From: Agrobacterium rosae
GTDB taxonomy: Bacteria > Pseudomonadota > Alphaproteobacteria > Rhizobiales > Rhizobiaceae
Assembly (NCBI RefSeq): GCF_002915175.1
Contig: NZ_NXEJ01000008.1
Location: 345,096-409,095, forward strand
Reading direction: 5' to 3'
Length of the DNA: 64,000 nt
Of this stretch, positions 1-8,882 are shown one piece after another. The first letter of the stretch is position 1, and each line of letters starts with the position of its first letter. The translations under genes were made by a program, and so were the position numbers. The notes under the pieces were generated by a model. That model had not been told where the DNA came from. It made no database searches and saw nothing but the letters and a program-made list of their open reading frames with translations.

Positions 1-634
1 CAATCATCGTGCTTAGCAACACTTCGTCCATTGCAAAGGCAGACACCCGCCCATCCGTCACAAGGTCAAATGCGGCCTGCAAGGAATCCATTGGAACGAC
101 GGAAATATTGAGCTTCTGGGCGCGGTTGATTTCGTTGATGTCACTGACATTGACCGTGCCAAGCGCCACACTGACGGATCGCCCTTTTAGATCCGCAACT
201 GTCTCAAGATGATTTTTAGCAAGAGACACGTAACGCGTTGCACTGTAAAAATGGCTGATGGCGAAATTGGCGCTTTTTCGTCTCTCCACCGTATTGGTGC
301 TGGCATTGCACTCAATGTCGATCGTGCCATCATTGAGCAGCTGAATACGATTGCTGGGTGTGCGCGGCACGAATTCGATGTCGATGGCTCCCAGCTTCAA
401 GCGCGTTTTGAGTTTCTCAGCAACCTGACGGCAGAGATCGATGGAATAACCAACCACCTCACCACTCGGTGCCGTGAATGAGAACGGTGCGGTTACGCCG
501 TAACCTATCCTGATCTTGCCGGTTTCCCTGATACGCTCAAGCGTCGGTGTGTTGAATTCGGCAAAAGCGAAAGTGGCAGACAGCATCAACAGCGCCGCTG
601 GTAGAACGAGGAAATCGGAAAGAGTACGTCTCAT
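1..634 (-). CDS. Amino-acid ABC transporter substrate-binding protein (partial, runs off the left edge)
   Basis: Periplasmic solute-binding protein of the polar amino acid family (SBP_bac_3), likely binding an acidic or polar amino acid. About 211 codons are visible and the C-terminus lies outside the window. The start at 634 begins MRRTLSDFLVLPAALLMLSA, with a Sec signal peptide ending near AFA. Family motifs follow: RETGKIRIGYG at the start of the mature protein, GYSIDLCRQVAE, and DIECNASTNTVERR. It is clearly a paralogue of the protein at 631-1566, whose matching segments are RTKTISIGYR and DLECSATTNNAERR. The start codon overlaps the stop of that upstream gene as ATGA, so the two are probably translationally coupled. 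No permease is visible next to either binding protein. Confidence 0.85.
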   Translation of the reverse strand, partial: MRRTLSDFLVLPAALLMLSATFAFAEFNTPTLERIRETGKIRIGYGVTAPFSFTAPSGEVVGYSIDLCRQVAEKLKTRLKLGAIDIEFVPRTPSNRIQLLNDGTIDIECNASTNTVERRKSANFAISHFYSATRYVSLAKNHLETVADLKGRSVSVALGTVNVSDINEINRAQKLNISVVPMDSLQAAFDLVTDGRVSAFAMDEVLLSTMI

Positions 635-1566
635 TGCAAGTACTCCTTGGGATCATGAAACGCAGCCTGTAGTTCCGAAGACATCGGCAGATTGAAATTG
701 CGACCTTCCGGCGGGATAGGAGACATGAACCATTTGTCGTAGATGCGGTTGATTTCACCGCTGACGAACAGCTGTCGCAAAGCATCGTTCACCACCTTAT
801 TGAACGCATCGTCGCCCTTGCGCATCAATATTCCATAGGGCTCCGGTGGACCGAACGTCTCCGACGAGATCATGTAATCATCGGGAGACTTGGAAAACGC
901 GACATGTGCCGCGAGCAAGACGCCATCCATGACGAATGCCGTTGCCTTGTTTGTTTCCACGAAGGCAAAACCATCGGAATTCTGTCGCGCCAACATCGCC
1001 GAAATATTGAGATTGTCGGCGCGGTTGATGTTCTGCAACTGATCGACATTCACCGTCCCGGTGGTGGAGGCGACTGTGCGTCCGGCCAAATCCCTTATGC
1101 TTTTGACTTGGCTGGATTTTTTCGCCACGAAACGGGTCGCCGTGATGAAGTGCGGATAGGAGAAGGCGACCTGCTCGCGCCGTTCCGCATTGTTGGTGGT
1201 GGCACTGCACTCCAGATCGATCTTGCCGCTTTTAACCAGAAGAAAACGCGTGGCCGGCGTTGCGATGACGTAATTGATATTGATTTTGTCCAGATTGAGC
1301 TGAGCCCGGATATGTTCTGCAATGTCGTTGCACAGTTCAACCGTATATCCGATAGCGCTACCATCCGCTGTCTTGTAGGCGAAAGGGACCTCATCTTCAC
1401 GATAACCGATCGATATCGTTTTCGTTCGGGCAATCTTGTCCAAGGTGCCGCTCTCTTGCGCATGGGCCAAAGACGCGGCACCGCCTGAGATCTGAAACAG
1501 GATTGCACTGGAAAGCGCGAATTTTAAAAGCTTTTTATTCACACACCAAAACTGAGGATATCGCAT
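631..1566 (-). CDS. Amino-acid ABC transporter substrate-binding protein
   Basis: A 311-residue periplasmic binding protein of the glutamate/aspartate-type family (SBP_bac_3). It has an N-terminal signal peptide (hydrophobic residues about 14-35, ending near LAHA) and the motifs KIARTKTISIGYRED, GYTVELCNDIAEH and ERREQVAFSYPHF, which span the two-lobe fold. An AGGAG ribosome-binding site lies inside the end of the upstream GGDEF-EAL gene, whose stop is 4 bases before this start. The downstream paralogue starts in an ATGA overlap. The three genes therefore look like one operon. Ligand specificity cannot be read from sequence. The pairing with a c-di-GMP sensor, without visible permeases, leaves open a sensory role instead of transport. 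Confidence 0.88.
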   Translation of the reverse strand: MRYPQFWCVNKKLLKFALSSAILFQISGGAASLAHAQESGTLDKIARTKTISIGYREDEVPFAYKTADGSAIGYTVELCNDIAEHIRAQLNLDKININYVIATPATRFLLVKSGKIDLECSATTNNAERREQVAFSYPHFITATRFVAKKSSQVKSIRDLAGRTVASTTGTVNVDQLQNINRADNLNISAMLARQNSDGFAFVETNKATAFVMDGVLLAAHVAFSKSPDDYMISSETFGPPEPYGILMRKGDDAFNKVVNDALRQLFVSGEINRIYDKWFMSPIPPEGRNFNLPMSSELQAAFHDPKEYLQ

Positions 1567-1570
1567 TCTT

Positions 1571-3793
1571 TCATGCTCCTAGCGATGACACCATCCGGGG
1601 ATAAAAATCGTTATACGTATGCTGAAGCTCTTTAATGTTTGCAGGGCGTCCAAGATGAAATCCCTGCCCTAACGTGCAACCCACAGAGCGCACGAACTGG
1701 AGTTGGTATTCGGTCTCTATACCTTCGGCTGTGGTCTCCAAACCGAGGCCTTTTGCCAGTTGAAGCAGGTTTGCAACCACTGTCCGGCTTTCGGCCTGTT
1801 CCTGAAGATGCATGACGAAACTACGATCTATTTTTATTTTGGTGATCGGCAGCGTCAGAAGATAGCTGATGCCGGAATACCCTGTGCCGAAATCGTCCAG
1901 AGCGATACCGATACCGAGCGCCCTTAGACCCGCCAGCATTTCCCGGCATTCGAGCGAACATATCTGCACGCTCTCGGTCAATTCCAGTTCCAGCCTGTTG
2001 GCGGGAAGACCGTGCGTGAACAGTGCCGATTTCACCTTTTGCGCAAAGTTGCCCTGTTGTAACTGCGCAGGAGAGACGTTGACGGCCAGAAATGTATCTG
2101 GCGGCAGTTTTGCAGCATCCGAACAGGCCTTGTTCAAGACCCATTCGCCAATTGCCACGATTTGCCCCGTCTTTTCGGCAACAGGAATGAAGTCTGCGGG
2201 CGAAACCCAACCGAGTTTTGAATGGTGCCATCTCAAAAGGGCTTCGAACCCGACAGGCTCCAACTTCGAAACCGAGAATATTGGCTGGTAATGCAATTCG
2301 AATTCGCCGTTTCGCAAAGCGGCATCGAGATCGTGCTGGAGGACATGACCGCGCTCGCCGGACATTTCCATGCCCTGCTTGAAAAACCGGAACGTGCCCC
2401 TGCCTTCAGATTTTGCTGCATAGAGAGCAATATCGGCCTTCTTGAGCAGTTCGGAAATCTCGCTACCAACAGCGACTTCCGTACAAATTCCGATGCTGGT
2501 GCCGACAGAAACCTCTTTGCCCAACAGCATGAAGGGTCTGGCTAAAGACCGGATAATGCTTGACGCAAGTTTGCTGGCTTCAACCAACGAATCCTTGCGC
2601 ACGGCCTGGATAATGGCAAATTCATCGCCGCCGAAACGCGCCGCGATATCACCAGGCCTCATCAGAGACAGCAAACGTTCGGCGAAAGAAACGAGCAAAG
2701 CATCGCCACTGGCATGACCCAAGCCGTCATTGATCGATTTGAAGCGATCGAGGTCCAGCAGCATGATGTTGACGCGACGACCACCCTCACCCATTCCGGC
2801 AATCATTTCCTCCAGCTTCTTGCCGAAGAATGTGCGGTTCGGGAGCCCGGTGAGAGCGTCGTGGTGAGCAAGATGCTCCATGTGCTTGGCAACATCGCGA
2901 ACCTGCCGCAAGTGCTCGCGCTCCACAACCGCCTCTCTCAACGTTTCGATCGCTACAGCGAAACGACCAATTTCATCATGGCGGTTCTGAAACGGTGTGA
3001 CGGATCGCGTATCGTCGCGGGCAATACGGCTCAAGGCGCTGACGAGTGCCGGAACCGGCTTGAAAACCTTGCGCATGATCAGCGTAACGGCGGCACCGGT
3101 TAAAATCAGAATGGTCAAAAGCAGCACGAAGGAGTTGCGCAGGAGCTTGTTCTGGCTTTCCTGGAGCGCATCGGCCTCGCCGATGGTCGTCACGAGCGCA
3201 CCTTGCAATTCACCCTTCAGATTGACGACGGGCACATAGGCGATGAAGTGACGAACCTTATCCACGTCTGCAAATCCGACGAAGAAATGGCTAGGATTGG
3301 TGTAATCAGGGAGGGAGAGATCGAGACCGTTGCTGGAGCCGAAGGCTTCAGCCGAGCTGGTAAATGCTTGCTGGCCCGACGATTTCTGGAACAGCCAGAT
3401 GTTGTTTTTCGTCTGCGAGGCAGCCAAACCGAGAACGTCTGCCGGGTTGAAACCCGTATCCAATATGGACGCATCGTCACCCAGAGGGCGCTCACTGATG
3501 ATCTTGGTGATCTGACCATCATCACCACTTTCAATCGCGATGAAGGTGTAGATGGAGCGAATAGCCGAGCTCGTGACCTGTGCATTCAACTCGGCCTGAC
3601 GACGCCATTGCTCCAGCGAGTCCCGCTCGACCATGACCCAACCGATCGTTGCACCCATGACATAGGCAAGAACGACACTCGATACGAGGAAGACATTTAT
3701 TTTCCAGAAAAGCGAATGGTACCACACAAGTCGGGTTTGGCCCGCGTGCAGATCGGCGACCTCCCGTTCATCCTTGTTTGCGTATTCGACCAT
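1571..3793 (-). CDS. Membrane sensor with HAMP, GGDEF and EAL domains
   Basis: A 740-residue bifunctional-type c-di-GMP enzyme at the inner membrane. Order: short cytoplasmic N-terminus; membrane segment about 30-52; periplasmic sensor region about 53-215 (a cache-like fold is inferred); second membrane segment about 218-240 (SFVLLLTILILTGAAVTLI); a HAMP-like linker; GGDEF domain about 305-470 with an intact RFGGDEF active site; EAL domain about 485-735. EAL signatures are present: FEALLRWHH, LTESVQIC, DDFGTGYSG and KIDRSFV. Both synthesis and hydrolysis of c-di-GMP are possible, and which dominates is not visible. It is the first gene of a tight operon with two periplasmic amino-acid-binding proteins, which suggests that the bound ligand feeds its periplasmic domain. 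Confidence 0.9.
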   Translation of the reverse strand: MVEYANKDEREVADLHAGQTRLVWYHSLFWKINVFLVSSVVLAYVMGATIGWVMVERDSLEQWRRQAELNAQVTSSAIRSIYTFIAIESGDDGQITKIISERPLGDDASILDTGFNPADVLGLAASQTKNNIWLFQKSSGQQAFTSSAEAFGSSNGLDLSLPDYTNPSHFFVGFADVDKVRHFIAYVPVVNLKGELQGALVTTIGEADALQESQNKLLRNSFVLLLTILILTGAAVTLIMRKVFKPVPALVSALSRIARDDTRSVTPFQNRHDEIGRFAVAIETLREAVVEREHLRQVRDVAKHMEHLAHHDALTGLPNRTFFGKKLEEMIAGMGEGGRRVNIMLLDLDRFKSINDGLGHASGDALLVSFAERLLSLMRPGDIAARFGGDEFAIIQAVRKDSLVEASKLASSIIRSLARPFMLLGKEVSVGTSIGICTEVAVGSEISELLKKADIALYAAKSEGRGTFRFFKQGMEMSGERGHVLQHDLDAALRNGEFELHYQPIFSVSKLEPVGFEALLRWHHSKLGWVSPADFIPVAEKTGQIVAIGEWVLNKACSDAAKLPPDTFLAVNVSPAQLQQGNFAQKVKSALFTHGLPANRLELELTESVQICSLECREMLAGLRALGIGIALDDFGTGYSGISYLLTLPITKIKIDRSFVMHLQEQAESRTVVANLLQLAKGLGLETTAEGIETEYQLQFVRSVGCTLGQGFHLGRPANIKELQHTYNDFYPRMVSSLGA

Positions 3794-3950
3794 CGTGGCC
3801 TGAGACCTCTTCCCCGAAAGAATGAATTCTTACGAGGCATGCCTTAACTCATGCTTTAAAAAAGCTCCTCAAATCGGTGTTAGCCACAACCATTCCGAGA
3901 TATGGAAAATAAAATCTAAAGAAATGGTCGCGAACTTTCCAAGTTCAAAG

Positions 3951-3986
3951 TAAAAGTGCCGACGCAGCTCAGAAGACTACGTCGGC
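3951..3986 (-). terminator. Rho-independent terminator of the 378-aa citrate synthase gene
   Basis: Read on the minus strand just after the stop at 3997, GCCGACG (3986-3980) pairs with CGTCGGC (3964-3958) around a 15-base loop. It is followed by an ACTTTTACTTT tract. The location and the T-rich tail fit an intrinsic terminator that separates this gene from the GGDEF-EAL operon below. Confidence 0.6.
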
Positions 3987-3996
3987 TTCTGTGCTT

Positions 3997-5133
3997 TCAA
4001 TCTGCCTTCGGCATCGGGCCGATATATCTCGATTGTGGGCGAATGAGCTTTCCAACGGCTTCCTGCTCAAGGATATGCGCAGTCCATCCCGCCATACGCC
4101 CTGCGGCAAAGACGTTGGTGAAGCTTTCTCGCGGAAAACCGACGGCCTCGAGAACCAGTGCCGTATAGAATTCCACATTGGTTTGTAGCGGACGCAGAGG
4201 CTTCTTTTCGGCCAGCAATGCCAGCGCATCTTTTTCGACGGCCTCGGCAAAGCCTATGCGCCCACCACTGTCACGAAGTGCGCCGACAGCCTGCTTCAAT
4301 ACATCGGCACGTGGATCTCGAACCCGATAGATACGGTGGCCAAAGCCCATCAGCCTTTCGCCACGTGCCAGCGCATCGACCAGCCAAGAGTGAATGTTGC
4401 TTTCCTCTCCAATCGCGTCGAGCATATCGAGCACAGGACCGGGTGCCCCACCATGCAACGGACCTTTGAGAGCGCAAAGAGCGCCGATAACCGAGGAAAA
4501 CACGCCCGCTTTCGTCGACGCAATGACGCGTGCCGTAAAGGTCGAGGCGTTCAGCCCATGATCGGCCACCGTGACCAGATAGGTATCGAGCGCCTTGACC
4601 TTTTCAGGCGACACTTGGCTGCCGTGCAGCATCCTTAGAAAATCGGCCGCATGGCTTAACGTCGCATCGGGGGCAACGGGCGCAAGCCCAGCACTTTTGC
4701 GGGCGATAGCAGCCGCAAATACCGGTACGGCGGCGACGGCCATGACATGATGATCCTCCGGTTCAACATCAGCCAAAGACGACAACAACAGCCGCAACGC
4801 TTCGACTTGTGAGAGATTGCCGGTGGCGGGCGAAAGTGCGCCCACCAGACGGAATGCGTGGATGCGCGCTTGCGCAAGCGCAGCACGGATCTCGGCCTCA
4901 TTGGCGGGATTGGCAGCAAGCCCATCCCAAAGCAGGGCAAGAACCGCTTCGAAACTCCAATCTGACAGTCGGTCAAGATCATAGCCGCGCACGACCAGAC
5001 GTCCCGCTGTCCCGTCGACATGACTGAGAATGGTCTCAGCCGCGACGATATTTTCCAGGCCGGGGCTTGCGGTTTCAGAAACCAGCGTGAGTGGTGAAGA
5101 CGTTTTCGATTGCATAGTCATGATGATCCTCAT
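3997..5133 (-). CDS. Citrate synthase / methylcitrate synthase family protein
   Basis: A 378-residue short-form citrate synthase homologue that would condense acetyl-CoA (or propionyl-CoA) with oxaloacetate. Signature segments: ADHGLNASTF, GPLHGGAPG, GFGHRIYRVRDPR and FAAGRMAGWTAHILEQ, so the three family histidines and the CoA-site segment are present. The residue aligned with the catalytic Asp of citrate synthase, normally in NVDFY, is Glu here (NVEFY). ATGs at 5133, 5121 and 5115 are all possible starts; 5133 has GGAAG upstream. It is divergent from a second, HTH-containing citrate synthase homologue across a short intergenic region packed with AATCAA/TTGATT half-sites, so joint regulation is likely. 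Whether it acts on acetyl- or propionyl-CoA is not clear. Confidence 0.85.
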   Translation of the reverse strand: MRIIMTMQSKTSSPLTLVSETASPGLENIVAAETILSHVDGTAGRLVVRGYDLDRLSDWSFEAVLALLWDGLAANPANEAEIRAALAQARIHAFRLVGALSPATGNLSQVEALRLLLSSLADVEPEDHHVMAVAAVPVFAAAIARKSAGLAPVAPDATLSHAADFLRMLHGSQVSPEKVKALDTYLVTVADHGLNASTFTARVIASTKAGVFSSVIGALCALKGPLHGGAPGPVLDMLDAIGEESNIHSWLVDALARGERLMGFGHRIYRVRDPRADVLKQAVGALRDSGGRIGFAEAVEKDALALLAEKKPLRPLQTNVEFYTALVLEAVGFPRESFTNVFAAGRMAGWTAHILEQEAVGKLIRPQSRYIGPMPKAD

Positions 5134-5161
5134 GGGTTGACTTCCATAAGAATGATGCTTG

Positions 5162-5195
5162 AATCAATATAATCAATCTTGATTAATTCAATCAA
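5162..5195. promoter_or_regulatory. Cluster of AATCAA/TTGATT half-sites between divergent citrate synthase genes
   Basis: Four hexamer half-sites lie in 34 bases: AATCAA at 5162-5167, 5171-5176 and 5190-5195, and the inverted TTGATT at 5179-5184. The middle pair forms AATCAATCTTGATT, a 6-2-6 inverted repeat, and TTGATT-N5-AATCAA forms another. They sit between the start of the minus-strand citrate synthase and the ATG at 5206. The likely ligand is the DNA-binding domain of the protein encoded at 5206. Binding is inferred. Confidence 0.5.
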
Positions 5196-5205
5196 TGTCG
5201 GGAAA

Positions 5206-6396
5206 ATGACCAAACAAGATCAGTTCATCGATGCGGAGGCCGCATCACACGCGCTCGGTATCAGCCGTGCGACGCTCTACGCTTATGTCAGCCGTGGGCT
5301 GGTTCGCACGATAGAGGGACCGGACGATCCACGCCGACGGCTTTACAGCAGACAGGACATAGACCGTTTGAGCAAAAACAAGTCGGTGGGGAAAAAACCG
5401 CGCGACGTGGCGGCGACAACGCTCGACTGGGGCTTACCGGTTTTGTCCTCCGGCATCACTCTGATCGAAGATGGTCACCTCTTTTATCAAGGACGCGACG
5501 CAGTGAAGCTGGCCGAGCATCAAACACTCGAGGAGGTCGCCCGACTGCTATGGTCATGCGAAGATCATGATCCATTCGTGAAAACCGTAAACGCTGAGTG
5601 GAACGCTGCGCTTCTCGACCTTACCAAGGATTTGCCCTTGACCGAGCGATGTCAGGCCCTGCTTGCATTTGTCGATGCGGGCAGAATGACGGCATGGCAG
5701 CGCGATAACAGAGTGCTGTGGCCGAGTGCCGTCGCTCTGTTGCGATCGATAACGGCGGCAATCAGCAACAGCCAACCCAGCGCCATGCCTGCGCATCTAC
5801 ATCTGGCGAAAGTCTGGAATCTTGATGAGGCAGGAGCCGATATCATTCGCCGCACACTTGTGCTGCTTGCAGATCACGAGCTAAACGCTTCAGCCTTTGC
5901 AACGCGTGTCGTAGCCTCCACCGGCGCATCGCTTGGAGCCTGCCTCGACGCTGGTCTTTCAGCGCTGAGCGGACCTTTGCACGGTGGCATGACGAGCCTT
6001 GTTGAAATTCTTTTCGACGAAATCGAAGACTCCAGAAGCGCAGCCGAGGTCGTGGAAAAACGATTGCGACGCGGTGATGGTCTGCCCGGCTTCGAACATC
6101 CCTTGTACCCGGGAGGCGACCCGAGAGCGGCAGCGCTGCTCCCTTTGTTAGGACCAAACGAAAAGCGCCAGGCCCTGATAGAAACAGTGTCCGAAACGAC
6201 GGGAAAACTGCCGACGGTTGATGTGGCGCTGGTGTCCATTCGCCGTGAACTGGGGCTTCCCCCAGGTGCAGCACTGGCACTTTTTGCCGCGGGCAGAACA
6301 GTGGGTTGGATCGCGCACGCGCTGGAACAGTTTCAGGAGAAAAAGCTGATCCGCCCCCGTGCACGTTATGCAGGCCCGCAACCCGAACGGACATAA
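5206..6396 (+). CDS. Citrate synthase homologue with N-terminal MerR-like helix-turn-helix domain
   Basis: A 396-residue fusion. Residues about 5-50 form a MerR/excisionase-type DNA-binding domain (AEAASHALGISRATLYAYVS followed by a wing with DPRRRLYSRQDIDRL). Residues about 65-390 are a citrate synthase fold with ADHELNASAF, GPLHGGMTS, GFEHPLYPGGDPR and AAGRTVGWIAHALEQ. The three histidines and the Asp of VDVAL are kept, but the usual GHR-IYR arginine segment is EHPLYP, so catalysis may be weak or altered. ATG 5206 is preferred over TTG 5179, because the extra leader lies inside the operator repeats. Such fusions occur in Rhizobiales. A metabolite-sensing transcription factor role is inferred. 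Confidence 0.85.
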   Translation: MTKQDQFIDAEAASHALGISRATLYAYVSRGLVRTIEGPDDPRRRLYSRQDIDRLSKNKSVGKKPRDVAATTLDWGLPVLSSGITLIEDGHLFYQGRDAVKLAEHQTLEEVARLLWSCEDHDPFVKTVNAEWNAALLDLTKDLPLTERCQALLAFVDAGRMTAWQRDNRVLWPSAVALLRSITAAISNSQPSAMPAHLHLAKVWNLDEAGADIIRRTLVLLADHELNASAFATRVVASTGASLGACLDAGLSALSGPLHGGMTSLVEILFDEIEDSRSAAEVVEKRLRRGDGLPGFEHPLYPGGDPRAAALLPLLGPNEKRQALIETVSETTGKLPTVDVALVSIRRELGLPPGAALALFAAGRTVGWIAHALEQFQEKKLIRPRARYAGPQPERT

Positions 6397-6527
6397 TGGA
6401 TATTGGCGATAACGAATATATGTTGAAGACAATGTAATTCTCAGATCAACGATAGTCGCTTCACTTGCCAGCATCGCAAATGACTGTAATGAAATTGTCC
6501 TGAATTGACGTTACGGGAGGGTTTCGC

Positions 6528-7322
6528 ATGACCACGATGACAGAGGCGAATATAAGACTTGGTGCTATTCTCGCCGAGGCTGAAAATCAGCAGTCATCGC
6601 TCGGCGTTGCGATCCTTGAAAGCAACGGCCTCGTGCCGGAGACGATCGAGATCGGCATGGCTGCGCAGGCAATCGCGGCAGCAGCCATCGGCAGGGAAGT
6701 CGACGGCTGGAAGATTTCATTTAACAGTGGGCGGGCTGTCTCTGCACCCCTTCTCGATGTGTACGACACGAGCATCGATGTTTCGTTCGAGGTGCCGAAA
6801 CCAGGCGCAGTCGCCGTCGAAATCGAGATATGCTTCGTTCTCGCAAACGACATTCCGCCGCCCGCAACGGGAACCGAATATTCCCGAGAAGACGTGCTAT
6901 CGCACATCGCATCTGTCCACTTGGGGGCCGAACTGGTCAGCTACAGGCTTGTGGAAGAAAACAAGGTGCCCTTCCCGCTGTTTTTGGCGGACCGCCTTGG
7001 CAACCACTCCTTTGTTCTGGGTCCGGAACTCGACAGCGCGGTTTTGGAGCGCGTCGCCAATCAGGATGCCACGTTGCCAGCGCTGATTATCGAAGGCGAT
7101 GACGAGGTGCTGTTTGCGGCAGCCGCGAAACATCCGCAAGCCGATCCGATCGCCCCATTGCTTGCCTATGCCAATGCACCGCTTGACCATCTCGGCGGCC
7201 TGAAACGTGGGCAAGTCGTGACCACCGGCAGCCTTTGCGGCGTTATCCGGCTGTCCGGGCAAACGAAAATAAAAGCATCATGGGATGGCATCACAGAAAT
7301 GACGCTGGTGTTGCCTGCGTGA
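6528..7322 (+). CDS. 2-keto-4-pentenoate hydratase / fumarylacetoacetate hydrolase-fold enzyme
   Basis: A 264-residue member of the 2-keto-4-pentenoate hydratase branch of the FAH superfamily, which adds water to, or decarboxylates, enolised 2-oxo acids in aromatic or uronate breakdown using a divalent metal. Support: the VEIEICFVL metal-ligand segment (Glu-x-Glu) at residues about 99-107, GWKISFNS in the N-terminal half, and a C-terminal GQVVTTGSLCGV segment typical of the family. A GGGAGG ribosome-binding site precedes the ATG. It stands alone between the HTH-citrate synthase and a glucanase, with no other aromatic-pathway genes nearby, so its substrate is unknown. Confidence 0.75.
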   Translation: MTTMTEANIRLGAILAEAENQQSSLGVAILESNGLVPETIEIGMAAQAIAAAAIGREVDGWKISFNSGRAVSAPLLDVYDTSIDVSFEVPKPGAVAVEIEICFVLANDIPPPATGTEYSREDVLSHIASVHLGAELVSYRLVEENKVPFPLFLADRLGNHSFVLGPELDSAVLERVANQDATLPALIIEGDDEVLFAAAAKHPQADPIAPLLAYANAPLDHLGGLKRGQVVTTGSLCGVIRLSGQTKIKASWDGITEMTLVLPA

Positions 7323-7430
7323 ATGCTGCAGCGCACCCGTGACTTTTCACAGGGCGCAGACACCCCTCATCACTGCTACACTGGAACCTGAAGAAATTGT
7401 CGTTGAACAGTTTTAACAGGAGATATTTCG

Positions 7431-8867
7431 ATGGCGCAGTCGATCATGAATGCTCTTGGCAAGCCGCTTTATTATAGCGACACGTCAACCGGTTTTTTCT
7501 CGGCCACAGGCTCCGGTCCTGACCTTTATGGCACCATCAAAAACGATTCGATGTGGGGTGACAGCGGTGTCAACGTGACCATGCATGGCGGCACGGGTGA
7601 TGACATTTATTACCTGTATTCCACCATCAATCGCGCTACGGAAGCAGCCGATCAGGGAACCGACACCATCAACACATGGATGAGCTACACGCTCCCCGAC
7701 AATATCGAAAATCTGATTGTTACGGGCGACGGACGGAACGCCTTTGGAAACGCGCTCGATAACATCATCAGTGGCGGCTCTGCCAAACAGACGATCGATG
7801 GCGGCGCAGGCAACGACGTGCTGACCGGTGGCGGCGGAGCGGACACCTTCGTTTTCGCCAAGGGCAATGGCACGGATCTGATCACAGATTTCGGTTCTGA
7901 CGATTTCATCCGGCTGGATGGCTACGGGGTGACATCCTTCGATCACCTCATCAGCACGTCCACGCAGAAGGGTGCGGACCTCTGGCTCAACTTCGACAAT
8001 GGCGAGAGCGTCGTGCTTGCCAACACAACAGCCGATAGCCTCGATGCAGATCAATTCAGGCTGACGCTAGATCGCTCCAAGCTTACATCGACCTTTGCCG
8101 ATGAATTCAACTCGCTTTCCCTAAGCGACGGGCAACGCGGCATATGGGAGCCGAAGTTCTGGTGGGCCGGAGAGGAAGGCGGCAGCCTTCACACCAACTC
8201 CGAAAAACAGTGGTACATCAATCCCGCCTATCAGCCGACCTCTTCAGTCAATCCATTTTCCGTCCAGAACGGTGTGTTGACCATCACGGCGGCGGCAACA
8301 CCGGATGCGATTTCCGACGCCGTCAACGGATATGACTATACGTCCGGCATGTTGACGACCCATTCATCCTTTTCGCAAACCTACGGATATTTCGAAATGC
8401 GGGCGGACATGCCGAGCGATCAAGGCGCATGGCCTGCTTTCTGGCTGCTACCGGAAGACGGCAAATGGCCACCTGAACTCGACGTCGTAGAAATGCGCGG
8501 GCAAAACCCAAATACGCTGATCCTGTCAGCGCATTCCAACGAGACAGGTCAACAGACGTCGACCATCAACAACGTCAACGTGACCAGCACCGAAGGCTTT
8601 CACACATACGGACTGCTGTGGGATGAGGATCACATCACATGGTACTTCGATGATGTCGCGGTTGCCCAAATCGATACGCCAACCGACATGCATGACCCGA
8701 TGTATATGATCGTCAATCTCGCTGTCGGCGGCATAGCCGGTACTCCGACAAACGGATTACCCAATGGCTCCGAGATGAAGATCGACTACATCCACGCCTA
8801 TTCGATCAACGATCCCGCAGTGAGTGCTATGTCGCAGACGACGTCATCGGACAATCTGCTGGTCTGA
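7431..8867 (+). CDS. Secreted RTX-type family 16 beta-glucanase (ExsH/ExoK-like)
   Basis: A 478-residue extracellular glycanase. The N-terminal third carries calcium-binding RTX nonapeptides (GGTGDDIYYL near residue 45; GGAGNDVLTGGGGADTFVF near 118-140) and a DLITDFGSDDFI segment typical of type I-secreted proteins. There is no Sec signal peptide. Residues about 220-465 are a GH16 domain with the catalytic motif ELDVVEMRG (the first Glu is the nucleophile, the last the acid/base). The C-terminus ends in a short hydrophobic tail (NLLV), compatible with a PrsDE-type secretion signal. By analogy with rhizobial ExsH it may trim succinoglycan or a mixed-linkage beta-glucan. The substrate is not determined from sequence. 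Confidence 0.85.
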   Translation: MAQSIMNALGKPLYYSDTSTGFFSATGSGPDLYGTIKNDSMWGDSGVNVTMHGGTGDDIYYLYSTINRATEAADQGTDTINTWMSYTLPDNIENLIVTGDGRNAFGNALDNIISGGSAKQTIDGGAGNDVLTGGGGADTFVFAKGNGTDLITDFGSDDFIRLDGYGVTSFDHLISTSTQKGADLWLNFDNGESVVLANTTADSLDADQFRLTLDRSKLTSTFADEFNSLSLSDGQRGIWEPKFWWAGEEGGSLHTNSEKQWYINPAYQPTSSVNPFSVQNGVLTITAAATPDAISDAVNGYDYTSGMLTTHSSFSQTYGYFEMRADMPSDQGAWPAFWLLPEDGKWPPELDVVEMRGQNPNTLILSAHSNETGQQTSTINNVNVTSTEGFHTYGLLWDEDHITWYFDDVAVAQIDTPTDMHDPMYMIVNLAVGGIAGTPTNGLPNGSEMKIDYIHAYSINDPAVSAMSQTTSSDNLLV

Positions 8868-8882
8868 GATCATCCGATGACA

